59,062 nt of DNA from Lachnospiraceae bacterium (GTDB lineage Bacteria > Bacillota > Clostridia > Lachnospirales > Lachnospiraceae). How positions within the stretch are numbered: position 1 is the first letter of the stretch; each line of letters starts with the position of its first letter. The stretch lies in assembly GCA_023664345.1 (NCBI GenBank), contig JAMPFQ010000025.1, positions 1 through 59,062 of the forward strand. Reading direction: 5' to 3'. The translations under genes were made by a program, and so were the position numbers. Of the stretch, positions 27,344-34,848 are shown in pieces. Below the pieces are notes generated by a model. The model ran no database searches. It was given only the letters and a program-made list of their open reading frames with translations, and was not told where the DNA came from.

Positions 27344-27374
27344 TTCCAATTGTCGCTTGCGGCAATCTGTTCCG
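27344..27374 (-). repeat. Fab-operon intergenic repeat, copy before fabZ
   Basis: A 30-bp unit with the GCCGC-AA-GCGAC hairpin, about 85-90 percent identical to 26805-26834 and 28671-28700. On the minus strand it reads CAGATTGCCGCAAGCGACAA and is followed by TTGGAATAACAGGAG, so it lies just before the fabZ ribosome binding site. Confidence 0.8.
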
Positions 27375-27416
27375 CTTCTTCCGTTCCGAGACTGTTTGTG
27401 ATCCGGTCTCTTCACG

Positions 27417-28655
27417 TCACTGCCCCTTATATCTTCCGATCAGAATGCTGGCGTTGTGGCCGCCGAAGCCCAGGGAATTGCTGAGAGCATAGGGCACTTC
27501 TTCCTGATACGCTTCCTTACAATAATCCAGATCCAGTTCTTCCTCCGACTCATTTAATCCCACCGTCCTGTGGAGGAACCCCTCCCGGATCTCTCTGACA
27601 CAGGTGACAAATTCCACCGCTCCCGCGGCGCCCAGCAGATGGCCCACCATGGACTTGGTGGAATTGATCTTCAGGTTCCCTGCATGCTCCCCAAATGCCA
27701 GCTTGATGGCTCTGGTCTCAAAGAGGTCATTGTGGTGGGTGGCGGTTCCGTGGGCATTGATATAAGTCAGCTGTTTTGGCGACACGCCGCCGTCCTCCAG
27801 GGCATTCAACATGGCTCTGGCAGCGCCGGAACCGTCCTCCGCGGGGGAGGTGATGTGGTAAGCGTCAGAGGAGCATCCGTATCCCAGCACTTCCGCGTAT
27901 ATTTTCGTCCCGCGCTTCCTGGCATGCTCCAGTTCTTCCAGGATCACGATGCCCGCACCCTCGCCCATGACAAATCCGCTCCTGTCCTTATCAAAGGGAA
28001 TGGAGCATCTCTCCGGATCCTCACAGGTGGAAAGCGCAGTCAGGGAAGTGAATCCCGCAATGCCCACCGGGCAGATGGCGCCCTCCGCGCCTCCCGCCAC
28101 CATCACATCCGCGTCGCCATACTGGATGGTGCGGAACGCTTCGCCGATGGAGTTCGTGCCGCTCGCGCAGGCAGTCACCACATCAATGCTTTTGCCTTTC
28201 AGGCCGAAAGCGATGCTGACATTGCCCGCCGCCATGTTGGAGATCATCAGGGGCACCAGCATGGGGCCTACCCTGGAGGGTCCCTTTTCCATCAGCCTGC
28301 CGTGTTCTCTCTCCAGCGCCTGCAGGCTGCCCACGCCGCTGCCGATGGAACAGCCTATCCGGTAGGGATCCTCCTGCCCCAGCTTCAGTTCCGCATCCTC
28401 CAGGGCCTCTTTGGAGGCAGCGATGGCATACTGGCAGAACAGTTCCATGCGTCGGGCCGACTTTTTATCCATATAGTCCTCCGCGTGAAAATCTTTGACT
28501 TCCGCCGCCAGCTTGCATTTATATTCCGCCGTATCAAAATGGGTGATGGGCGCAAAGCCGATCTTCCCCTGCTTTACACTGTCCCAAAAGCTTTCCACAC
28601 TGTTTCCGATGGGAGTGATGGCCCCCATGCCTGTCACGACTACTCTTCTTTTCAT
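27417..28655 (-). CDS. fabF: 3-oxoacyl-ACP synthase II
   Basis: FabF elongates acyl-ACP with malonyl-ACP. The 412-residue thiolase-fold enzyme starts MKRRVVVTGMGAITPIGNSV and has active-site Cys in VTACASGTNSIGEAF (near residue 163), His in NAHGTATHHND and His in KSMVGHLLGAAGAVEF. The ATG at 28655 has GAGGAG upstream; the frame extends upstream only through the intergenic repeat. Confidence 0.97.
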   Translation of the reverse strand: MKRRVVVTGMGAITPIGNSVESFWDSVKQGKIGFAPITHFDTAEYKCKLAAEVKDFHAEDYMDKKSARRMELFCQYAIAASKEALEDAELKLGQEDPYRIGCSIGSGVGSLQALEREHGRLMEKGPSRVGPMLVPLMISNMAAGNVSIAFGLKGKSIDVVTACASGTNSIGEAFRTIQYGDADVMVAGGAEGAICPVGIAGFTSLTALSTCEDPERCSIPFDKDRSGFVMGEGAGIVILEELEHARKRGTKIYAEVLGYGCSSDAYHITSPAEDGSGAARAMLNALEDGGVSPKQLTYINAHGTATHHNDLFETRAIKLAFGEHAGNLKINSTKSMVGHLLGAAGAVEFVTCVREIREGFLHRTVGLNESEEELDLDYCKEAYQEEVPYALSNSLGFGGHNASILIGRYKGQ

Positions 28656-28670
28656 ACACGCTCCTCTTAT

Positions 28671-28700
28671 TCCAGTTGCCGCTTGCGGCAATTTGTTCCG
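28671..28700 (-). repeat. Fab-operon intergenic repeat, copy before fabF
   Basis: The 30-bp unit CGGAACAAATTGCCGCAAGC (first 20 bases of the minus strand) with a GCCGC/GCGGC hairpin, matching 26805-26834 almost base for base, sits immediately before the fabF ribosome binding site. Confidence 0.85.
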
Positions 28701-28711
28701 ATCTCTCATTC

Positions 28712-29452
28712 CTATATGCATAGTCCGCCGTCAACACAGAATACCTGTCCGGTAATGTAATCTCCCGTGCTTCCTGCCAGGAAAACAACGGTCTGGGCGA
28801 TATCTTCTGCGCTGCCCATCCTGCCCAGGGGGATGGTCTTTACCGCGTCCTCCCGCACCTTTTCCGGCATGGCCCGGGTCATTTCCGTATCCACAAATCC
28901 GGGCGCCACGGCGTTGACGCAGATGCCTCTGCTGGCCAGTTCCCTTGCCACACTCTTGGTCAGTCCGATAAGGCCTGCCTTGGAGGCGGAATAATTGGCC
29001 TGCCCCGCATTGCCCAAAATGCCGGAAGCCGAAGAGATATTGATCACTTTGCCGCTTTTTTGTTTTAAGAGCTGTCTGGACAGATGTCGTATGGTATTAA
29101 AGGCGCCTTTCAGATTGGTGTCCAGCACCTGATCATAATCCGCCTCGGACATCCGCATGATCAAGCCGTCCCGGGTCACTCCCGCATTGTTCACCAGAAT
29201 ATCAATGTGGGAATACCTGGCTACGGCTTCCTCTATCATTTTCCCGCAGGCCGCAAAATCGGACACGTCACAACCCACCGCTTCCGCCCGGCCGCCGTTC
29301 TTTTCTATCTGTTCCACCACTTCAAGGGCACGTTCCCTTGAACCGTTATAATTCACCAACACCAGCGCCCCCTCTTTCGCCAGGGCGATGGCGATGGCTC
29401 GCCCGATCCCCCGGCTGGCGCCGGTCACCAGCGCAACCTTGTCTGTAAGCAT
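28712..29452 (-). CDS. fabG: 3-oxoacyl-ACP reductase
   Basis: FabG reduces 3-oxoacyl-ACP with NADPH. The 246-residue short-chain dehydrogenase has the cofactor motif TGASRGIGRAIA (residues 10-21), NNAG near residue 89, and the catalytic Ser in INISSASGILGN with YSASKAGLIGLTK (Tyr-x3-Lys). AATAGGAG precedes the ATG, part of the motif shared by several spacers in this operon. Confidence 0.97.
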   Translation of the reverse strand: MLTDKVALVTGASRGIGRAIAIALAKEGALVLVNYNGSRERALEVVEQIEKNGGRAEAVGCDVSDFAACGKMIEEAVARYSHIDILVNNAGVTRDGLIMRMSEADYDQVLDTNLKGAFNTIRHLSRQLLKQKSGKVINISSASGILGNAGQANYSASKAGLIGLTKSVARELASRGICVNAVAPGFVDTEMTRAMPEKVREDAVKTIPLGRMGSAEDIAQTVVFLAGSTGDYITGQVFCVDGGLCI

Positions 29453-29489
29453 TTTCTTCTCCTATTCCGGTTTCGTTCTCTGTACTGTT

Positions 29490-30401
29490 TTATCCCAATA
29501 TTTTCTGCAGATCCGCCACCGTCTCCACATTCACCGCTTTCGCTTCTCTGTCAATCTTGCGCAGGAAGCCGGTGAGGGTCTTGCCGGGGCCGATCTCGAT
29601 AAAGGTATCCACGCCGTCGGCCAGCATGTAAAGCATGCTTTCGCGCCATCTGACCGTGCCGGAAACCTGCTTTGCCAGAAGTTCTTTTACCCGGGAACTA
29701 TCCGTCACAGGGACTGCTTCCACATTGCAGATATAGGGGATCAGGGGATCGTGCACCTTCACCCCCGCCAGTTCCGCCGCCAGCTTTTCCCCTGCGCCGA
29801 CAAGCAGCGCGGAATGGAAAGGGCCGCTGACTTTCAGCGGCACGCATCTCTTTGCACCCGCCCGGGACAGGTTTTCCGATGCTTTCTGCACGGCAGCTTC
29901 CTCCCCCGTGATCACGATCTGTCCGGGACAGTTGTCGTTGGCGATGGAAACGATGCCCTCCGTTTCTTCACAGACTTTGCGGATGGCGTCCGCATCCAGT
30001 CCCAGCACTGCTGTCATGGCGCCTCCTGCGGGATAAGCTTCCTGCATGAAGATGCCCCGGCTGCGGATCAGCCTGAACAGATCACTCAGATCCATCACCC
30101 GCGCCGCCGCCAGAGCACCGTACTCGCCAAGGCTTAAGCCCGCGCAGATATCCGCTTTTACACCCTGTTCCTCCAACACTTTCAGGATTGCCACTTCACA
30201 GGTGAGCATGGCGATCTGGGTATATTCCGTAATGTGCAATCTGTCATTTTCCGTAAAGCAGAGTTCGGCTATGTCCAGCCCCGTAGCCTCCGACGCCAGA
30301 TCAAATACCTCTCTTGCGGTCTCATGCATATCATAAAACTCCTGGCCCATACCTGCGTACTGGGCTCCCTGTCCGGGAAAGATAAACGCTGTTTTCCCCA
30401 T
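29490..30401 (-). CDS. fabD: Malonyl-CoA:ACP transacylase
   Basis: FabD loads malonate onto ACP. The product starts MGKTAFIFPGQGAQYAGMGQ and has the nucleophile elbow GLSLGEYGALAAA, the Arg in LIRSRGIFMQEAY and His in SGPFHSALL. The GLSLGE form in place of GHSLGE is common in clostridia. The ATG at 30413 (MDGNMGK) is an alternative start; AAAGG lies closer to that one, so the exact N-terminus is uncertain by four residues. Confidence 0.95.
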   Translation of the reverse strand: MGKTAFIFPGQGAQYAGMGQEFYDMHETAREVFDLASEATGLDIAELCFTENDRLHITEYTQIAMLTCEVAILKVLEEQGVKADICAGLSLGEYGALAAARVMDLSDLFRLIRSRGIFMQEAYPAGGAMTAVLGLDADAIRKVCEETEGIVSIANDNCPGQIVITGEEAAVQKASENLSRAGAKRCVPLKVSGPFHSALLVGAGEKLAAELAGVKVHDPLIPYICNVEAVPVTDSSRVKELLAKQVSGTVRWRESMLYMLADGVDTFIEIGPGKTLTGFLRKIDREAKAVNVETVADLQKILG

Positions 30402-30468
30402 ATTTCCATCCATACCTTTCTTGATTCCTGGTACACCGCAGAGCATTTACATTCATGCGATTCTTCGC

Positions 30469-31392
30469 CTAAGGCTTTAATAATCTCTCCGCCTGCTCCA
30501 TGATCTCCCGGATCATCTCCGCACAGGTCTGCTCCCTGTTCACAAGTCCCGCAATCTGGCCCGCCATAAGGGTGCCGTTCACGACGTCTCCCTCCACCAC
30601 CGCCTTGCGCAGCGAGCCTAAAGTCAGCTGCTCCAGTTCCTCGAAGGAAGCGCCTGCCTTTTCCAGCTTCAGATATTCCCTTGTCATGCTGTTTCGCAAC
30701 TGACGCACCGGGTGACCGTGGCTTAAACCCGTCACCTGGGAATCGATATCCTTTGCGGCGATCACTTTCTTCTTATAATTTTCATGCACGATGGACTCTT
30801 TCGCCACGATGAAGCGGGTTCCCATCTGCACCGCTTCCGCGCCCAGCATCATAGCCGCCGCGAAGCCTCTGCCGTCCGCGATCCCGCCTGCGGCGATCAC
30901 GGGGATATTTACGGCGTCCGCCACCTGCGGAACCAGGGTCATGGTGGTAGCGGAACCGATATGCCCGCCGGATTCCGTGCCTTCCGCCACCACGGCGTCC
31001 GCGCCGGCCCTCTCCATCATCTTTGCCATGGCCACGCTGGCTACCACAGGGATCACTTTTACGCCCGCTTCTTTCCACATGGCCATATATTTTCCGGGAT
31101 TCCCCGCGCCGGTGGTGACTACTTTGACGCCCTCTTCCACGATCGCTTTCGCGATCTCATCCGCCTCAGGATTCATCAGCATGATGTTCACGCCATAAGG
31201 CTTCTCGGTAAGTTCTCCTGTCTTCCGGATCTGTTCCCTTACAAAGGAAGCCGGAGCCCCGCCTGCTCCGATCAGGCCTATGCCGCCTGCCTCGGACACC
31301 GCCGCCGCCAGATGATATTCCGCCACCCATGCCATTCCGCCCTGTATGATCGGATGTTGGATTCCCAGGAGTTCTGTAATTTTTGTTTTCAT
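30469..31392 (-). CDS. fabK: Enoyl-ACP reductase II (FMN-dependent)
   Basis: FabK performs the last reduction of the elongation cycle and replaces FabI in many clostridia and streptococci; the FabK class is insensitive to triclosan. The 307-residue nitronate monooxygenase-like TIM barrel starts MKTKITELLGIQHPIIQGGM and has FMN-binding EGTESGGHIGSATTM and PVIAAGGIADGRGFAAAMML, GAEAVQMGTRFI. GGAGG precedes the ATG. Confidence 0.96.
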   Translation of the reverse strand: MKTKITELLGIQHPIIQGGMAWVAEYHLAAAVSEAGGIGLIGAGGAPASFVREQIRKTGELTEKPYGVNIMLMNPEADEIAKAIVEEGVKVVTTGAGNPGKYMAMWKEAGVKVIPVVASVAMAKMMERAGADAVVAEGTESGGHIGSATTMTLVPQVADAVNIPVIAAGGIADGRGFAAAMMLGAEAVQMGTRFIVAKESIVHENYKKKVIAAKDIDSQVTGLSHGHPVRQLRNSMTREYLKLEKAGASFEELEQLTLGSLRKAVVEGDVVNGTLMAGQIAGLVNREQTCAEMIREIMEQAERLLKP

Positions 31393-31393
31393 A

Positions 31394-31575
31394 TTGACCC
31401 TCCATGCCGCCTCCGGCGTGAGACTTAGAACTTTTCACGCTAACTCCCCTGATTCCGCTCTGCGGAATCACAAATTTGGATGAAAAACGCCTTATTTTAG
31501 GCGTTTTTCGGGGTGAAACATAGAATTTCTTTGCGAAACGCCCTCTGGCGTGAGCATTAGAAATTCTTTTCACCC
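31394..31575 (-). repeat. Interspersed hairpin repeat between acpP and fabK (copy 3)
   Basis: The long hairpin at 31511-31575 (arms AGAATTTCT/AGAAATTCT inside GGGTGAAA/TTTCACCC) aligns with the 66-nt hairpin at 51515-51580, sharing the TTGCG and CTGGCG loop pattern. A second inverted repeat GATTCCGC/GCGGAATC is at 31451-31469, and a CCGCCTCC box near 31407 matches the other copies. No gene is present. Confidence 0.7.
31482..31509 (-). terminator. Terminator-like hairpin downstream of acpP
   Basis: GAAAAACGCC and GGCGTTTTTC form a perfect 10-bp stem around an 8-nt loop, with the U-run in the 3' arm. Located 66 nt after acpP and before fabK, it probably lets part of the transcription stop, so acpP is made in excess over the downstream enzymes. 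Confidence 0.7.
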
Positions 31576-31808
31576 TATTCTTCTATGCCCTTACTTTTCA
31601 GATAAGCCAGCACATCGCCCACCGTATTCAGCTGCTCCAGATCCTCGGAAGGGATATCGATTCCGAACTCATCCTCCAATGCCATGACCAGTTCGAACAG
31701 GTCGAGGGAATCCGCGTTCAGATCATCCTTGAAGCTGGTCTCCGCTGTTATCTCCATGCCCTCCGCGTTCAGTTTCTCCTCAATAACTTCCGTTACTTTC
31801 TTTAACAT
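31575..31808 (-). CDS. acpP: Acyl carrier protein
   Basis: ACP carries acyl chains on a phosphopantetheine arm. The 77-residue acidic protein has the attachment Ser in DLNADSLDLFELVMALEDEF (Ser near residue 37). GGAG precedes the ATG. It is the first gene of the fab operon, directly after the operator-promoter region. Confidence 0.97.
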   Translation of the reverse strand: MLKKVTEVIEEKLNAEGMEITAETSFKDDLNADSLDLFELVMALEDEFGIDIPSEDLEQLNTVGDVLAYLKSKGIEE

Positions 31809-31864
31809 TTCTTCTTCTCCTTTTTATACTATTTTTTGTAGTTTTTATTACTATCTGATATGGT

Positions 31865-31907
31865 TTGATGCTCAAGTTATTTGAAAATCAAAATATTTGA
31901 GCCTCAA
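31865..31907 (-). promoter_or_regulatory. Three tandem FabT-type operators
   Basis: Palindromes TTGATGCTCAA (31865-31875), TTGAAAATCAA (31881-31891) and TTGAGCCTCAA (31897-31907) are spaced exactly 16 bp centre to centre. The middle one extends to a 13-bp TTTGA-AAA-TCAAA. They fill the first 50 bases after the acpP -10 box and match the TTTGA-N3-TCAAA core bound by FabT in streptococci. The MarR-family gene at the end of this operon is the obvious ligand. Confidence 0.85.
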
Positions 31908-31917
31908 ACTATTTGTT

Positions 31918-31946
31918 ATAGTACATCTATAATGCATCATTGTCAA
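31918..31946 (-). promoter_or_regulatory. fab operon promoter
   Basis: On the minus strand TTGACA (31941-31946), 17 nt, TACTAT (31918-31923), immediately upstream of the three operators. The -35 hexamer overlaps by five bases the -35 of the divergent promoter on the plus strand. Confidence 0.85.
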
Positions 31947-31968
31947 GAGGAAATATAAAATGTATAAT
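31940..31968 (+). promoter_or_regulatory. Divergent promoter for the GH28-type gene
   Basis: On the plus strand TTGTCA (31940-31945), 17 nt, TATAAT (31963-31968). It is back to back with the fab promoter and shares its -35 region. The first transcribed bases include a degenerate GCAGTTCAG/CTGAATCGTTAC inverted repeat (31978-32022). Confidence 0.8.
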
Positions 31969-32050
31969 CAGACCATAGCAGTTCAGTCCCGATAGTACCC
32001 AGCGGGCCTGAATCGTTACTCAGATCAACCATATTTAAAGGAGAACCATC

Positions 32051-34744
32051 ATGTCGATTAAGCATCCCATTTTAGAGGCCACCGGCGCTTCCATCCGTCC
32101 GGAAACATTAAAAAAAGAAAACTTTTTTTTCATCACGGATTTTGGCGCGGCTCCCTTGGGCGCTCCCGGCGCGAATACCCTGGCTTTTAATAAAGCCATC
32201 GAAGCCGCCGCGGCTTCCGGCGGCGGCACCGTAGTGATCCCCGGCGGCACTTTTCTGACCTACACGATCTTCCTGAAAAGCAATGTAAACCTTTTTCTGG
32301 AAGAAAACGCAGTGATCGCCGCCGCAAGACCGGAGACGGGGGGAATGCAGGCAGCGCCGCAGACTGCGGACAGGGAAGAAATGCAGGCCACGGGCGCAGA
32401 AACCTTGCAGACAGGATCCGCAGACGGGCCGGTCAACTATACGGAGCCCGAAGTAAACCCGTACGCCGGCCTGCAAGACCACGGACATTCTTATTTCGCC
32501 AACAGCCTGCTCTATGGCGCCGATCTGGAAAATATCATGATCTACGGCAAGGGGCTGATCACCGGCGGGCATTTTGACGAAGAGACAGGTATTTTGGAAT
32601 ACATCCTCCAGGGCGGCGATCCCAGGGAGCCACTGCACAGGAGCGACCGGGGGCATCGGGGCACATGGTTCGGCAATAAGGGGCTTGCTCTCGTGCGCTG
32701 TAAAAATGTAATCCTTCAGGACTTTTCTTTTACCATAGGGGGGCACTTTGCAGTGATCGCCGAGGGGTGCACTGATCTCTATGTGGAAAATATCCTTATA
32801 GATACCACCAGAGACGCCTTTGATATCGACTGCTGCCAGGATGTGACCCTGCGCCACACCACCTGCAATTCCCTGACGGACGACGGGATATGCCTGAAAG
32901 CTTCTTTCGGGGCAGGTACCTTTATGCCCACCCGGAATGTACTGATCGAGGACTGCATTGTCAGCGGATATGACGCCGGAAGCGTTTACGCCGGGATGTA
33001 TACCAGGGACAAGCTTGTGGCGGAGGACCGCTGCGGCCCTACGGGACGGGTGAAATTCGGCACGGAATCCACCTGCGGCTATCATCAGGTGACGATCCGC
33101 AGGGTAAAGTTCGACCGTTCCAGAGGTTTTGCCCTGGAAGCGGTGGACTGCTCCTCCCTGACGGATGTGCTTTTTGAGGACTGTTTATTGGACAACGTAT
33201 CCAGTTCCCCCATCTTTATCCGGGCCGGAGACCGGGGAAGATTCCCTGTTACCGGCGTCAGCGCGGAGGACAGCCTGCCCTTAAAAGATGACGTCCGCCT
33301 GGACAGGCCGGAATGGGTTCTTCCCCGCCGGGGGGACTATCACAGCTATCCGCCCAGACGTTATACGCCCCATTATAACCGGGGAAAAACCGTTACAGCG
33401 GACGGGCATTCCTCGTTCCAGATCGTGGATCAGGAAAATCCCGTGACCTGCAACCCCGTGAACCTCACTGATGATATTCCAGCGCGGGACAGACCCCTGT
33501 ACGCCAACGCCTCAGGCTGCGCCCGGCTGGCGTCCGTGGAAAATATCCTGATCCGCAATGTCAGGGCAACGAACGCGGATCCCAGATACCCTATCCTGCT
33601 AATGGGACTGACCGATTCTCATTTGAAAAATATCACCCTGGAAAACATAGAGGTGGAATATCGCGGCGGCCTCACCATGGAACATGCCACAGAGCAGCGG
33701 CAGCTGAACACTGACTGGAAGTTCTCGCAGTTCCATGCAGGCGAAAAGGTGCAGAGCCTCCCCTGGCTGGTCAATTCTTTCTTTGTAAAAAACGAAGGCC
33801 TGCTGCCCCGGGCGGACTGGAACCCGGATACGGAAAGCTGGCAGGATGACCCATATAATGTACCGGAACTTCCCGATGTCTACCCGGAACCCAGCAACTG
33901 GGGCATTCTGCCAGCCTATGGCCTGTTTGCGAAGCATGTGGACGGACTGACTCTGCGGAATATCAGGATCAGCTGCAAAATTCCTGACGGAAGACATGTC
34001 TGTGTGCTGGACGACGCGGACGGCGTCCTGATAGACGGGCTGACAGCCGAATATGATCCCTCCGGGAATCCTTGCGCCGCCGAAGACACCACGTTCCGAA
34101 AAGGCCTGACTGCAGGCCAGGATCCCTCCCTAAAACCCGTGGCAATTATCACCCATCATTTCCGCAGGCACACCAATGCGGAAAATGTCCCCGAACAGCC
34201 CTATTTTACCACCACGGTAAAAAATCTGGAGATCCGCCAGCCCTTATCGACAGTTCAGGTGGAGATCAGCGCTCCGGCTCCCGGCACACCTGCGGACAGC
34301 CTCTACTCTTTCCCTACCGTGCCTTGCCGCGAAACAGGTTACGCTTATAAGATCGATACGGATGAATATCCCCTGCCGCTGACCGTACATAGGCCCTACA
34401 TCCGTCCTGTGGGAGTACAGAAGCTGCGGGCGGGAAAACTTTATTCCCTTGATCTGGAGATCCGCTGTCCCGCCTCCGATATTTCCGACGTGCCTTACAG
34501 CGGCATGATCCACGGTGAACAGTCCGCCCTGTACCACAGTGTAAAGGGTGTTAAAACGGACTTAAAACTATCGGTGGAAAACCTGCCGGATAATGCTGCT
34601 TTGGATGCAGAAAAGAGACGATTTTGCTGGCGGCCGGACGCATCCCAGGTTGGGGAACATGAGGTGATTTTCCTTGTTGACGATGGCGTGATCCCGGAAA
34701 AGATGGCAGTGAAGTTCCTTGTTTCCTCTGCTGAAAATCCATAA
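32051..34744 (+). CDS. GH28-type right-handed beta-helix glycosidase (pectin/polygalacturonase-like)
   Basis: The 897-residue protein begins with ITDFGAAPLGAPGANTLAFN and GGGTVVIPGGTFLTYTIFLK, the standard N-terminal region of GH28 enzymes and related pectate-lyase-fold proteins. The parallel beta-helix continues with DAFDIDCCQDVTLRHTTCNS then LTDDGICLKAS (about residues 257-287), corresponding to the DPDSCENV...DDCIAIKSG region of the family. There is no signal peptide, so it should act inside the cell on imported oligosaccharides. The C-terminal 150 residues look like an added beta domain. Convergent with the DUF2264 gene. The exact substrate is not known. Confidence 0.85.
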   Translation: MSIKHPILEATGASIRPETLKKENFFFITDFGAAPLGAPGANTLAFNKAIEAAAASGGGTVVIPGGTFLTYTIFLKSNVNLFLEENAVIAAARPETGGMQAAPQTADREEMQATGAETLQTGSADGPVNYTEPEVNPYAGLQDHGHSYFANSLLYGADLENIMIYGKGLITGGHFDEETGILEYILQGGDPREPLHRSDRGHRGTWFGNKGLALVRCKNVILQDFSFTIGGHFAVIAEGCTDLYVENILIDTTRDAFDIDCCQDVTLRHTTCNSLTDDGICLKASFGAGTFMPTRNVLIEDCIVSGYDAGSVYAGMYTRDKLVAEDRCGPTGRVKFGTESTCGYHQVTIRRVKFDRSRGFALEAVDCSSLTDVLFEDCLLDNVSSSPIFIRAGDRGRFPVTGVSAEDSLPLKDDVRLDRPEWVLPRRGDYHSYPPRRYTPHYNRGKTVTADGHSSFQIVDQENPVTCNPVNLTDDIPARDRPLYANASGCARLASVENILIRNVRATNADPRYPILLMGLTDSHLKNITLENIEVEYRGGLTMEHATEQRQLNTDWKFSQFHAGEKVQSLPWLVNSFFVKNEGLLPRADWNPDTESWQDDPYNVPELPDVYPEPSNWGILPAYGLFAKHVDGLTLRNIRISCKIPDGRHVCVLDDADGVLIDGLTAEYDPSGNPCAAEDTTFRKGLTAGQDPSLKPVAIITHHFRRHTNAENVPEQPYFTTTVKNLEIRQPLSTVQVEISAPAPGTPADSLYSFPTVPCRETGYAYKIDTDEYPLPLTVHRPYIRPVGVQKLRAGKLYSLDLEIRCPASDISDVPYSGMIHGEQSALYHSVKGVKTDLKLSVENLPDNAALDAEKRRFCWRPDASQVGEHEVIFLVDDGVIPEKMAVKFLVSSAENP

Positions 34745-34755
34745 GACAAAAAACT

Positions 34756-34785
34756 CAGCGGTAGATCCATAACAGATCTGCCGCT
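34756..34785. terminator. Bidirectional terminator between the convergent GH28 and DUF2264 genes
   Basis: CAGCGGTAGATC and GATCTGCCGCTG form a 12-bp stem with one wobble pair. On the minus strand it is followed by GAGTTTTTTG, a U-run that serves the DUF2264 gene; on the plus strand GTTTATG follows. Confidence 0.7.
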
Positions 34786-34848
34786 GGTTTATGCCGCTTA
34801 TCTCGTAGTTTCTCCCTTTGAGAAAACGCCCTTAGAGCCAGAAACCTC

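Noticed and set aside
27570..28760. 396-codon plus-strand frame opposite fabF
   Set aside because: It is antisense to fabF, which has all catalytic residues; the frame has no independent support.
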